A stretch of 64,000 bases of DNA from Rhipicephalus microplus (lineage: Eukaryota > Arthropoda > Arachnida > Ixodida > Ixodidae), in contig NC_134705.1 of assembly GCF_043290135.1 (NCBI RefSeq), positions 55,529,271 to 55,593,270 of the forward strand, written 5' to 3'. Shown piece by piece: positions 23,231 to 32,547 of the stretch. The translations under genes were made by a program, and so were the position numbers. Positions within the stretch are counted from its first letter, which is position 1, and the number at the start of each line of letters is the position of its first letter. A model generated the notes under the pieces. That model saw nothing but the letters and a program-made list of their open reading frames with translations, was not told where the DNA came from and did no database searches.

Positions 23231-24536
23231 ATGGAACACGAGACTGATCTCACGGCCACCTCTCTATCGGCCTTGGCAACGCCTGCACCATCTACGGCAA
23301 GGCCTCTACCGGCCCCACCCCAACCCACGTCCGTGCGGACGCATCCGAAACATCCAGGAACGTTCTGCGGTACGGACGAAGTTGATGTTCACGACTGGAT
23401 AGCTGACTACGAACGTACCAGCGCGCTCAACCGGTATGACCAGACTCTCATGCTGGACAACGTGATGTTTTATCTGAAAGGCACGGCCAAAGTCTGGTAC
23501 GAGAACCATGAGGAGGAGATCGGCAGTTGGGACACGTTCAAGTAGAAGCTTCGTGATTTATTTGGGAAGCCCATCGGTCGAAAGGCGGCTGCAAACAAGG
23601 AGTTGTCTATACGTGCTCAGACATCCACAGAGCCGTATATATCGTATATACAGGATGTGCTGGCTCTATGTCGTAAAGTCGACAACGACATGTCGGAGTC
23701 GGATAAGGTTGGCCACGTCCTCAAGGGGATAGCGGACGATGCGTTCAACCTGCTAATGTGCCGGAACTGCGCGACCGTCGAGGAAATTATTCAGGAATGC
23801 CGGCGTTTTGAACAGGCCAAAAGCAGGCGTATTTTAGGATCTTTCACTCGATTGCCGAACACCGCTGCGACGTACTCCTGCGAAGATGGACTGACCTCTC
23901 ATCGGCAGTCTTCACCGGCAGTCTTCACCGGCGTCTTAAATTACGCGAATCATCCGGCGGGAAATCGAAGCAATTACACCTGCTCTTCCCAGCAACGGCC
24001 ACGTCGATTCGCAAGTACCTCAGGTTTGCTTTGTACAGTCGATTGTGCGGGAAGAACTCAGCAATTTGGGCTTCGATGTCTGCGCCGTTGCTCAGTCTCG
24101 ACCATTTGGCTTCCGTTCAAGGTCGCCGCCTCGCCCCAGGTCACCGCCCCAGGAACGGTTGCTTCCACGCTCTCGCAATCCGGCCGAATAGCGAATGGCG
24201 GATGATCGGCCGATCTGCTTTAACTGCCGTCGCATAGGGCAAGTCGCACGGTATTGCCGCAACCATTGGTTTTCGTCCCCGACACAGTATAACACTGCTC
24301 GCCACGCCGACAGCTACCGCCTTTTCCAGCCTCCTGCGCCGATCCCCGACAACTACTGCCGCCTTCCACCCTTCGATGCCCCTAATACGCAGCACAGCCG
24401 CTCACCGTCGCCTCGACGTCATCAGTCTCGTTCGCCGCCTGCACGTCGCCCGTCGTCCCCTTCTCCTCTACGACGACGCAGAATTCCCCCCGCTCAATTC
24501 TCATCCCCGACCTCCCCGCTCAATTCTCATCAGTGA
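23231..24536 (+). pseudogene. Gypsy gag with CCHC zinc knuckle, broken
   Basis: Translation probably starts at ATG 23231. The capsid-like part contains FCGTDEVDVHDWIADYER, LKGTAKVWYENHEE and ADDAFNLLMCRNCATVEEII, typical of Ty3/gypsy gag. An in-frame TAG lies at 23543-23545, after which the same frame continues. The frame is lost before about 24200, and a second frame (24195-24536) carries the nucleocapsid knuckle ICFNCRRIGQVARYC followed by an Arg/Pro/Ser-rich tail (RSPSPRRHQSRSPPARRPSS). Gag would package the element RNA; this copy could not make a full product. Confidence 0.85.
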
Positions 24537-24559
24537 AACTAAGCGGTGCAGCTCTTAGA

Positions 24560-26358
24560 GGTGAAGCTGCATCCTCGATACCGACCTTAAATCCTCTCCT
24601 TGTACTGCCGACACGACGAAATTCGATCGACGTAGACATCGTCGGCCTGACTGTTTCTGCACTTATTGACACCGGGGCGCATAGCTCTGTGATGAGTGCC
24701 TGACTTCGTCACCGCCTGAAGAAAGTTCTCACACCGGCTGCTTCTGGCGTTATTCGTGTCGCCGACGGAAGAAGTCTTGCCATCATAGGAATGTGCACAG
24801 CACGCATCACAATCACCGATCACCCCACATCTGTTCTCTTTGCAGTTATTGAGCAGTGCTTCAATGACCTGATTCTTGGATTGGATTTCTTGTCCACTCA
24901 TGCCGCTCTCGTCGACAGTGCAACCGGCGTTCTCCAACTTGAACTGCCTCAACTTGGGGCTGTACCGTCCTCACCGTCACACCGATTGTGCGCTGTTGAT
25001 TGTGTTCGGCTGTCACCGCAAGCCACCACGTTTGCGGCCTTAACGTTATCACCAGCTCTTTCTGCCGGTGACTACATAGTGTCTCCATTAGTGAATGTGC
25101 TCTTGGCGCGAAGTGTTGCTGTGCCGCATACCATCTTGACTATCATAGACAACTACGTTCAGCTTCCACTTCTCAACTTTAGTAGTTCGACCCAAGTTCT
25201 CCAGTAAGCCATTTCGTTAGGCCATGTTTTCCCACTTGATGCATGTACCAGCGTGGCATTAGACCCTGAAGATTGCTCGTCCCCTATTGTAGCCAGCCGA
25301 GCAAACTCACCTACCGATGAAATCACAATGATGATCGCCCCTGATCTTCTGCCCTGTCAGGCTGCGCAACTCCACCACGTTCTGACCACCTACCGAGATA
25401 TTTTCGACATCGATGACCGCCCTTTAGGTCAAACGTCCGTCGTGCGTCATCAAATACATACCAGCGATGCTAGTCCTGTTAGACGGTGACCATATCGTGT
25501 TTTCCAGTCTGAACGCCAGGTCATACAACAAGAAGTCGAGAAGATGCTCTCTAAAGGAGTCACAGAGGCCTCTTCAAGTCCATGGGCGTCACCTGTTGTT
25601 TTAGTCAAAAAGAAAGATGGCAGTTGAAGATTTTGCATTCACTACCGTGCCTTGAACAAGATAACCCGCAAAGACGTATATCCACTGCCCCTAATCAACG
25701 ACACCCTTGACTGCCTTCATGGCGCGCGATACTTCTCATCTATAGATCTGCGTTCAGGCTATTGGCAAATTTCTGTCGACGACTTAGACCGCAAAAAAAC
25801 TGCCTTTGTCACACCGGACGGCCTTTATCAGTTCAAGGTTATGCCTTTTGGGCTGTGCAACGCCCCGGCAACGTTCGAACGCATGATGGACTCTCTCCTC
25901 CGTGGTTATAAATGGTCCATCTGCCTTTGCTACCTCGACGATGTGATTGTTTTTTCTCCAACATTTGAAAGCCACCTAACTCGCCTGTCGACCATTCTAA
26001 CCGTTTTTCGTCGAGCGAGACTCCAGCTGAGCTCAAAAAAGTGCAATTTCGGCTGACGAGAAATCACGGTCCTTGGTCATCGTGCAAGTGCTGCTTGTGT
26101 CCAACCGGACCATGACAAGATTAGCGCTGTCAAGAACTTTCCTCTTCCTTCTACTACCAAAGATGTTCGTTGTCTTGTGCGCTCATGCTCGTACTTCCGA
26201 CGTTTATACGCGATTTCGCTACAATTGCACAACCACTCACTGATCTTCACAAAAAGAATGCGCCCATTCTCATGAGGCCAAGACAAAGCAGCTGCATTTT
26301 CCACGCTAATCTAGCTGCTCACTTCACCATCAATATTGGCTCATTTCGAGCCGTCTGA
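24560..26358 (+). pseudogene. Gypsy protease and reverse transcriptase, multiple stops
   Basis: One frame carries the aspartic protease (SALIDTGAHSSVMSA near 24660-24700, with the active-site DTG) and the RT. RT motifs include YFSSIDLRSGYWQIS, FVTPDGLYQFKVMPFGLCNA and CYLDDVIVFS (the YxDD box). The same frame is cut by in-frame stops at 24701, 25205, 25487, 25625 and 26054. A frame change follows before about 26170, where the RT connection region (IRDFATIAQPLTDLHKKNAP) continues to a stop at 26356. The catalytic motifs themselves are conserved. Confidence 0.88.
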
Positions 26359-26384
26359 GACGACCTAAGTTCGCGCAGAAGCCA

Positions 26385-28064
26385 GTGTTCACGGCATCTC
26401 GGCGCTGTGCTCACGGCATCTGCGCCGCCCTCACTCAACACCAGGGGGGCCAAACGCGTGTTATTGCGTATGCCAGCCGCCTTATCTCCACATCTGAGCG
26501 AAACTATTCGATAACGGAGCGCGAGTGTCTTGCGTTGGTCTGGGCTGTAGCGAAATTTTGCCCCTACTTGTATGGCCGGGAGTTTTCAGTTATTACGGAA
26601 CACCACGCTCTGTGTTGGTTGTCGTCGCTCAAGGACCCAACTGGCCGCCTTGGTCGCTGGGCTCTACGTTTCCAGGAGTATAACTTCGACGTAATTTATA
26701 AGTCTGGCAGGTTACACCAAGATGCCGATATTCTCTCGCATTATACGGTGGATCCTGCTAGCCTCGCCGTTCATGAGAGCGATTCTTGTGTGCTCGCCAT
26801 ATCTGATTTGCGCGACATCGGCATGGAGCAGCGCCGGGACGCAACCCTCAAGACGGTCATTGAGCGAGTATCTTCAGGACATTCCGACTCTTCGCTCCGT
26901 CAATATGTCCTCCGCAACAAAATTCTGTACCACCGCAACATGAAGCATGATGGCTTGGACCTTTTGTTGGTTATCCACCGACACCTGCATGCCACCATTC
27001 TTCAACATCTGCATGACGCTCCGACGGCAGGACACCTAGGTTTTTCACACACCTATCACCACGTGCGGCAACGGTTCTTTTGGCCTGGCCTGTATAAATT
27101 TGTGCACCGCTATGTCGCTGCTTGCGAGCGCTGCCAGCGTCGCAAACGTCCTACTCTCCGTACGGCTGGCCTGCTCCAACCTGTCGACATTCCCCCGGAA
27201 CCATTCTTCCGCGTCGGCCTCGACTTGCTCGGACCTTTCCCAACACCCGCGTCAGGCAACAAATGGATCGCTGTCGCAACAGACTATGCGACCAGATATG
27301 CTATAACTCATTCCTTGACAAGTAGCTGCGCTACAGACGTTGCAGACTTTCTACTGAATGACGTCATTCTGCGGCATGGGGGTCCGCGCCAGCTTCTGAC
27401 GGATCGTGGCCGCTGCTTCCTCGCAAAAGTTATCGACGAAATGCTCCGTAGCTGCTCTACAGTACATCACCTTACCACTGCCTGCCATCCCCAGACCAAC
27501 GGTCTGACAGAGCGCCTCGACCGAACTCTTACAGACATGTTGTCCATGTACGTCTCTGCTGATCACCGTGACTGGGACGCAATGCTCTCCTACGTTAGGT
27601 CTGCGTACAATTCATCAAGGCTTGACACCGCTGGCTATTCTCCGTTCTTTCTTCTGGACGGCCGCAACGCTGCCTTGCCACGCGACACATTCCTTCTTTC
27701 TGATACTACCGAACCAACGGTGTATGCTCAGGACGTTGCTTCTCGAGCCAGCGTCGCTCGCCAAATCGCGCACACTAGGCTCACTGCTTCTCAGGCCTCA
27801 CAAAAAGTCCGCTACGATGACTGGCACCGCGACGTTGACTACCCTGCTGACTGTCTCGTCCTACTTTGGACGCCGCATCGACGTGAAGGCTTGTGCCAGA
27901 AGCTCCTTCCACGATACACCGGGCCCAACAAAGTTCACCGCAAGGTCACTGACGTCGACAACCTCATCATTCCTGTTGAACCACCTTCATCTTCTGCCAC
28001 AACACCTACTAATGTTGCCCATGTGTCGCGACTAAAACGCTTCTATACTTCCAGTCTTGATTGA
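26385..28064 (+). CDS. Gypsy RNase H and integrase, open 559-codon frame
   Basis: This frame has no stop. It starts within RNase H (VIAYASRLISTSERNYSITE, then VITEHHALCWLSSLKDPTGR). It then contains the integrase: an HHCC zinc domain (HLGFSHTYHHVRQRFFWPG, ERCQRRKRP) and a catalytic core with Asp in GLDLLGPF, Asp in LLTDRGRCF and Glu in GLTERLDRTL. A C-terminal region with WTPHRREGLCQKLLPRYTGP follows. Integrase joins element DNA to host DNA. The intact frame contrasts with the stops upstream; chance is the simplest explanation. No normal start was found, since it would be made as part of a gag-pol polyprotein. Confidence 0.88.
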   Translation: MFTASRRCAHGICAALTQHQGGQTRVIAYASRLISTSERNYSITERECLALVWAVAKFCPYLYGREFSVITEHHALCWLSSLKDPTGRLGRWALRFQEYNFDVIYKSGRLHQDADILSHYTVDPASLAVHESDSCVLAISDLRDIGMEQRRDATLKTVIERVSSGHSDSSLRQYVLRNKILYHRNMKHDGLDLLLVIHRHLHATILQHLHDAPTAGHLGFSHTYHHVRQRFFWPGLYKFVHRYVAACERCQRRKRPTLRTAGLLQPVDIPPEPFFRVGLDLLGPFPTPASGNKWIAVATDYATRYAITHSLTSSCATDVADFLLNDVILRHGGPRQLLTDRGRCFLAKVIDEMLRSCSTVHHLTTACHPQTNGLTERLDRTLTDMLSMYVSADHRDWDAMLSYVRSAYNSSRLDTAGYSPFFLLDGRNAALPRDTFLLSDTTEPTVYAQDVASRASVARQIAHTRLTASQASQKVRYDDWHRDVDYPADCLVLLWTPHRREGLCQKLLPRYTGPNKVHRKVTDVDNLIIPVEPPSSSATTPTNVAHVSRLKRFYTSSLD

Positions 28065-28104
28065 CTTAGCGGCACCGTGACGGCGCTTCGTCTGCCGGGG
28101 GTGA

Positions 28105-28268
28105 TATTACGAGGCAGTGGGCATGGATCCGCCCCGTCGTAGACGCATCGATGAAGAAGAAGCGGATTCGACGACCGAGATCCTAGCTACCCTGAGGTGT
28201 CACACCTACCTGTGTGTATTGCAAATACACTCCTTCCTATCTTCCGTGTATTTGTAATCCCCGTAACA
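28105..28268 (+). repeat. Right LTR of the gypsy element
   Basis: Partner of 22992-23155 (164 bp), preceded by the G-rich tract CCGGGGGTGA that may be the polypurine primer and followed by the target duplication ATAT. Confidence 0.9.
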
Positions 28269-28272
28269 ATAT

Positions 28273-30748
28273 ATATAAAAACAATAGTGGTTTTAGTATT
28301 GAACCTTGAGGTTCTCCGCAAGTGACAGTTAGTTGGTTAGATGTGATGTCGTTCATTCGTATGTACTTCATTCTACGACAAAGTAATCTCTCACTAAGTT
28401 GAGTATAATACCACACATACCATAGTAATTTAACTTCTGCATGAGGATTTTGTGCTATACGCAGTCAGACGCCTTTCAAAAAGCTAAGAACAGACCAAAG
28501 GTGCAATGCTTGTGTTTTATGTTTTCCATTATTTTATTTTTAATAACAAGCAGCACTTGCTCTGTGGACTTTTTTTTCAGAAAACCGTACTGGTAAACAG
28601 ATATTAGGTTTTGCTTAGTTAAAAAACATTCAAGCCTGCAATTTACGACTCTTTCAATTATTTCGAAAGTACTGGCAACACAGAAATTGGTCGGCAGTTT
28701 GACATGTCCATTCTGTTACCACCTTTGTATATTGAACAAACCTTGGTGATTTTAGGTCATTAGGAAGCACACCTGTAGTAAACATTAGGTTAGCAAGATA
28801 AGCCGATACGCCAGATATGAAAGGCGCAACGTACTTAATAGTAACTGATCCTATATCGGCGTCACCTGGAGCTACATCATTTTTAACTTGTTGATGAAAG
28901 TCATTATTTCCTGAGGGTAGTGGACGAGAAAAACAAAAACTTTGATAAAGAAGTAGTAGCGTTGTTGAATGCATGGTCAAGTTAGGTGGACGACCCAGTG
29001 GTTTAGCAACTTTGACAATGTACTCATTGAAAGTACAGGCTAAGTCAAAAGCAGTCAATATTTCATTCGGCGAACTAATCTTGTTCAGTACACTATTATC
29101 GTTCGCTTTTGTTAGAGTAGTAATTTCTGTCCATACCTTCCTACTGTCGTTTTGAATTCTCGTAAATCGCTCAATAAAATAATTTGATTTGGCCGTATTT
29201 AATTTTTATGTAGTTGATTTTGGTACTTTTTACACTGTTTTAAAAGACTGTGTTCTCGTCTCCGAATCAATGAATGGTGCACCTTGTTCTTCGTGTCAAA
29301 TTTTTCGAGTAAGTGTTTATTTATCCAAAGCTTACAGATTTTTCTCCTGTTTATTAATCTTTTATTGGCGGTTAATCGTTGTTATAGGTGTCTGAAAACT
29401 TAGAAATAAATTTTGAGTACACCAAATTTACGTCACCAACATTGCATGTGCAATTATAATTTATATTCAGAACGAGAAATTCAAGATTGTTTAAGCTATC
29501 TTCATTTATTTCTTGCGTTAAGTACCTACAAACTAAAACATTACGTTGTCGCACTCTTTTGATAAAGCAAAAGACTGGAATACGATCGCTATGTCCGAAC
29601 TCAATACTCCATATTCAATCATTCAATACTACTTGGTTGAATGCTTTGAACACAGACATCTAAAAGAGTGGTGGTGTGAATAGTAAATCTAGTTGGTAAA
29701 GTAATGTGATTATAACATTCTAAAGATGAAATAACACAGTTGAAATTGTGAGTGCTCGGATCGTCATGCAATAGATTTATGTTAACGCCACCCAAGAGCA
29801 CAAATGGAACAGTGGTAGATTTAAATTTTTCGAGCAATGTCTCAAAAAAATTTAGAAACTGTCTCTCATTTCAAGTAGGTGGCCTGTAAATTGCCGCTAC
29901 AATTACATTATACAGTAATATAGTCAAACATTCAACACTGGGAGTCATCATTGAGCAGTCCTCAAGTACTGAGTGTGGGCAGCGGCATTTCACATGAACA
30001 GCAAAGCCTCCACCTCTTCCGCTAGGACGTAGGAGACCGTTAAATGCGTAGTTATTGAAATGAACGCGGTAGTTATGTGTGAGCAGCGAAGTCTCAGAAA
30101 ACACTAATATACCAAGTTATGTTGTTGATGACGTAAAAAAATGATCGAGTTGATCACTTTGTTTTTTATGCTTCTTACATTAAAGTGGATAACATAAAGT
30201 TTCTGGTGTCAATTTAGGAATTTAGCGTTGAAAGACTCAGGGTTGTACAGAGAACAGGTCAGTTTTTGAACATTTCCATGATTGTTTGAGCGAAAAATGA
30301 TGCCCTATTGTGATATCTTGCATAAATCGCCCTCATTGACAATTCTGATGGCGTTCGATGATTCGTTTCTTCTGGCGAAAATCTTCACTCGTCCATACAA
30401 GACATTTCTTTCTTGCGGGCAATTATGGCTCCTAGTGGTTGCTTATTAGCACAAGTTAAATGCTCGTAAACGTAGATCCCATCAAATCCAGGAAGTCCCA
30501 GCATCTCATTTGCGATACGATGCTTCCTAGCTTTCGCAAGACCACCCGTGGTTTATCGCGTCACACGAAACGAACGAAAATGTTGCTCTCGCCCGTCACT
30601 CATATTGGTATCTTGTGACATGTGTCAATATCAATCAACAGCAGAGAGTGGTTCGTCAATGATTTCGCCAAGTTTTCTTAAGACGTCAACAGCATTGTCG
30701 ACTGACTTGGCCCCCTTAGGCTCGAGATTATGACCCCCATTAGACTCG

Positions 30749-30750
<2 letters not shown>
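28273..30750 (-). mobile_element. 5' half of the old split LINE (ORF1 end, endonuclease, RT start)
   Basis: On the - strand from 30750: an ORF1 remnant (VDNAVDVLRKLGEIIDEPLS, DTCHKIP, then IYVYEHLTCANKQPLGA), the endonuclease (ETSLLTHNYRVHFNNYAFNG, VAAIYRPPT, VPFVLLGGVNINLL, then HITLPTRFTIHTTTLLDVCV), and RT up to CGEPQGSILKPLLF at about 28300, where the gypsy element interrupts it. Frames are broken repeatedly, so the copy is old. Its ORF1 and endonuclease resemble those of the element at 1938-6312, so they are probably related families. The 5' end stops at the TA microsatellite at 30751. Confidence 0.82.

Positions 30751-30794
<44 letters not shown>
30751..30794. repeat. TA microsatellite
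   Basis: Pure AT alternation at the left border of the palindrome region. Confidence 0.95.
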
Positions 30795-30796
<2 letters not shown>

Positions 30797-30830
30797 TGGG
30801 GTGAAATTCAATGGATCCGGTGGAAAATGC

Positions 30831-30999
30831 GGTAGAAAAAAAGGTCGACAAACGTGCGAAAAACACTAGTTTTACTAACGTTTCGGCAGGTGGGCCTGCC
30901 TTCGTCGACGACCATTCACTACGACGAAGGCAGGCCCACCTGCCGAAACGTTAGTAAAACTAGTGTTTTTTCGCACGTTTGTCGACCTCTTTTTCTACC
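30831..30999. repeat. Near-perfect palindrome (arms about 77 bp, loop 14) with hammerhead-like cores
   Basis: 30831-30907 and 30922-30999 are reverse complements with very few mismatches. Each arm contains GACGAA, the self-complementary hairpin GGCAGG-CCCA-CCTGCC, then GAAACG (right arm on +, left arm on -). This is the stem II plus GAAA half of a hammerhead-like fold; the CUGANGA block is changed (reads TCGACGA). Words such as ACGTTTCGGCAGGTGG recall the terminal region of Penelope-like elements. TA repeats lie on both sides. Confidence 0.8.
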
Positions 31000-31092
<93 letters not shown>

Positions 31093-31110
31093 GAGTCTAT
31101 ATATATATAT
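31000..31110. repeat. TA microsatellite, interrupted
   Basis: About 90 bases of AT alternation with a C and a few other interruptions, then GTCGAGTC and a further short TA run. Frames coding Tyr-Ile repeats here are artefacts. Confidence 0.95.
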
Positions 31111-31329
31111 GATGGCGTCGAGTACCCTGAAGACTCTTCTTGATTGTCTCGAGTATGTGCCCCACAACCTAAACTTGACTGGTGATGATCAGTATGCACA
31201 GATGAAAAGATGGGACGCATAAATAATGCTCACACTTATTTTCCCCGCACACTTGAGCGGCCGGCCCGGCCAAGACTTAGGCGGGAAAGGTATGGCGAAC
31301 AAAGGGTTAAAGACGTGAAACGTGGACTA

Positions 31330-32500
31330 TCTCGGATGCACGGTAACGACGGCCCGAGGAACCCTCGACGGGAGTGACAAGGTCATTGACAGAAGACATT
31401 CGTTCACAAACAACGTAAGGTCCCAGAAAGCGTGACTGAAACTTTTCACACAACCCGGGTGTGCGAACAGGCGTCCAAAGTAATACTTCATCTCCAGGTT
31501 GGAAGGTGACGTCCCGACGAAAGCTGCCCTAGCGTTGCTTGCGGTCTTGTTGACTGGCCTCCTTGTTGAGTAGAGCACGTTGCCGTGCCTCAGCAAGCCT
31601 GGAGACGAAATGTTCTGGCGTAGTCGTGGATGTTTTTGTCGTTACTTTGAATAAAGAGGCGTCATTGGTGAATGTCGGTGCATTACCCTAAACAAGGAAG
31701 AAAGGTGAATACCCCGTGGTTCGTTGAACAGCGGTGTTGTGTGCAAATGTTACGAACGGCAAGATTTTGCCCAAGTTATCGTGGTTCGGTCCGATGTACA
31801 TGGATATCATGTCGATTAGAGTCCGGTGGAATCGCTCTGTCAGGCCATTATCTGCGGGTGTTAAGTGGATGTGGTCTTATGAACTGTGCCACAAGTTTTT
31901 AGGATTTTGTCAAATATTGTGGACAGGAAGGCCTTGCCTCGGCCACTCAACAACGCGCGAGGTGCACCATGACGCAGCACAGTGGCTTCTAAAAAGAAGG
32001 GGGCACCGTCTGAGGCAGAGCTAGTGCGTAGATGTGTCGTCTTCGCGTATCGTTTGAGGTGGTCGATGGCTGTGACGATGCAGCGGTGGCCCGCTGGTGT
32101 TACGGAAAGTTGTCTGAAGAGGTCTATTCCGACAACACCAAAAGGTGTATCGGGACATGGAATGGGTTGTATTAGGCCAGCAGGAGCTGAAGTTGGTCGT
32201 TTTTGGTGTTGACAAAGTGCGCAAGAAGCGAGATAATTAGCCACAAAGGTAGAAAGACCAGGTCAGAAGAGACAGCTCCTAACGCGGTTGTAGGTCTTTT
32301 GAAATCCTAAGTGTCCAGTTGTTGGGTCGTCCTGCAATGCTTCGAGAAGTTGTTTTTGCAGTGAACGGGGAAGTACTGGTACCCACCGATGCCCATCCGC
32401 ATTGTAAATATAGCGCTGCAGGACATTGTTCTCTAGCTTGAACTGCCGTAGCTGACGACGTAGTCTGGCATTAGGTGGAGTAGACGAGCCATTCAAGTAT
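31330..32500 (-). pseudogene. Integrase of the second gypsy element, catalytic Asp lost
   Basis: Pieces in several frames cover the zinc domain (TTGHLGFQKTYNRVRSC, CALCQHQKRPTSAP), the core (VGIDLFRQLSVTPAGHRC, then RHGAPRALLSGRGKAF) and the C-terminal region near 31330-31600. The second catalytic Asp is replaced: the usual LLSDRG reads LLSGRG near 31943. A stop and a frame change fall in the PQTNGLTER region. This integrase is dead. Confidence 0.82.
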
Positions 32501-32547
32501 CCGATGATGTGGTTACAGTAGGGGTCGTCACGTTGGCACGCGGCAAA

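Larger units (their letters stand above)
22988..28272 (+). mobile_element. Ty3/gypsy LTR retrotransposon inserted in a LINE, with ATAT target duplication
   Basis: The LTRs are 22992-23155 and 28105-28268, each 164 bp, both starting TATTACGAGGCAGTGGGCAT and ending AATCCCCGTAACA. They differ at about 13 positions by eye. A 4-bp duplication ATAT flanks the element (22988-22991, 28269-28272). A possible primer-binding site (TTGGTGGACGTGCTGG) follows the left LTR; a G-rich tract lies just before the right one. The order is gag, CCHC knuckle, protease, RT, RNase H, integrase, as in Ty3/gypsy (Metaviridae); no envelope gene is seen. Several stops and frame changes in gag-pro-RT make it non-functional, while the RNase H/integrase part is still open. 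Confidence 0.93.

Noticed and set aside
22988..28272. Envelope gene making the gypsy copy a retrovirus-like element
   Set aside because: The right LTR begins 40 bases after the integrase frame, leaving no room for an envelope.
30919..31222. Frames coding Tyr-Ile repeats
   Set aside because: Direct reading of TA microsatellite.
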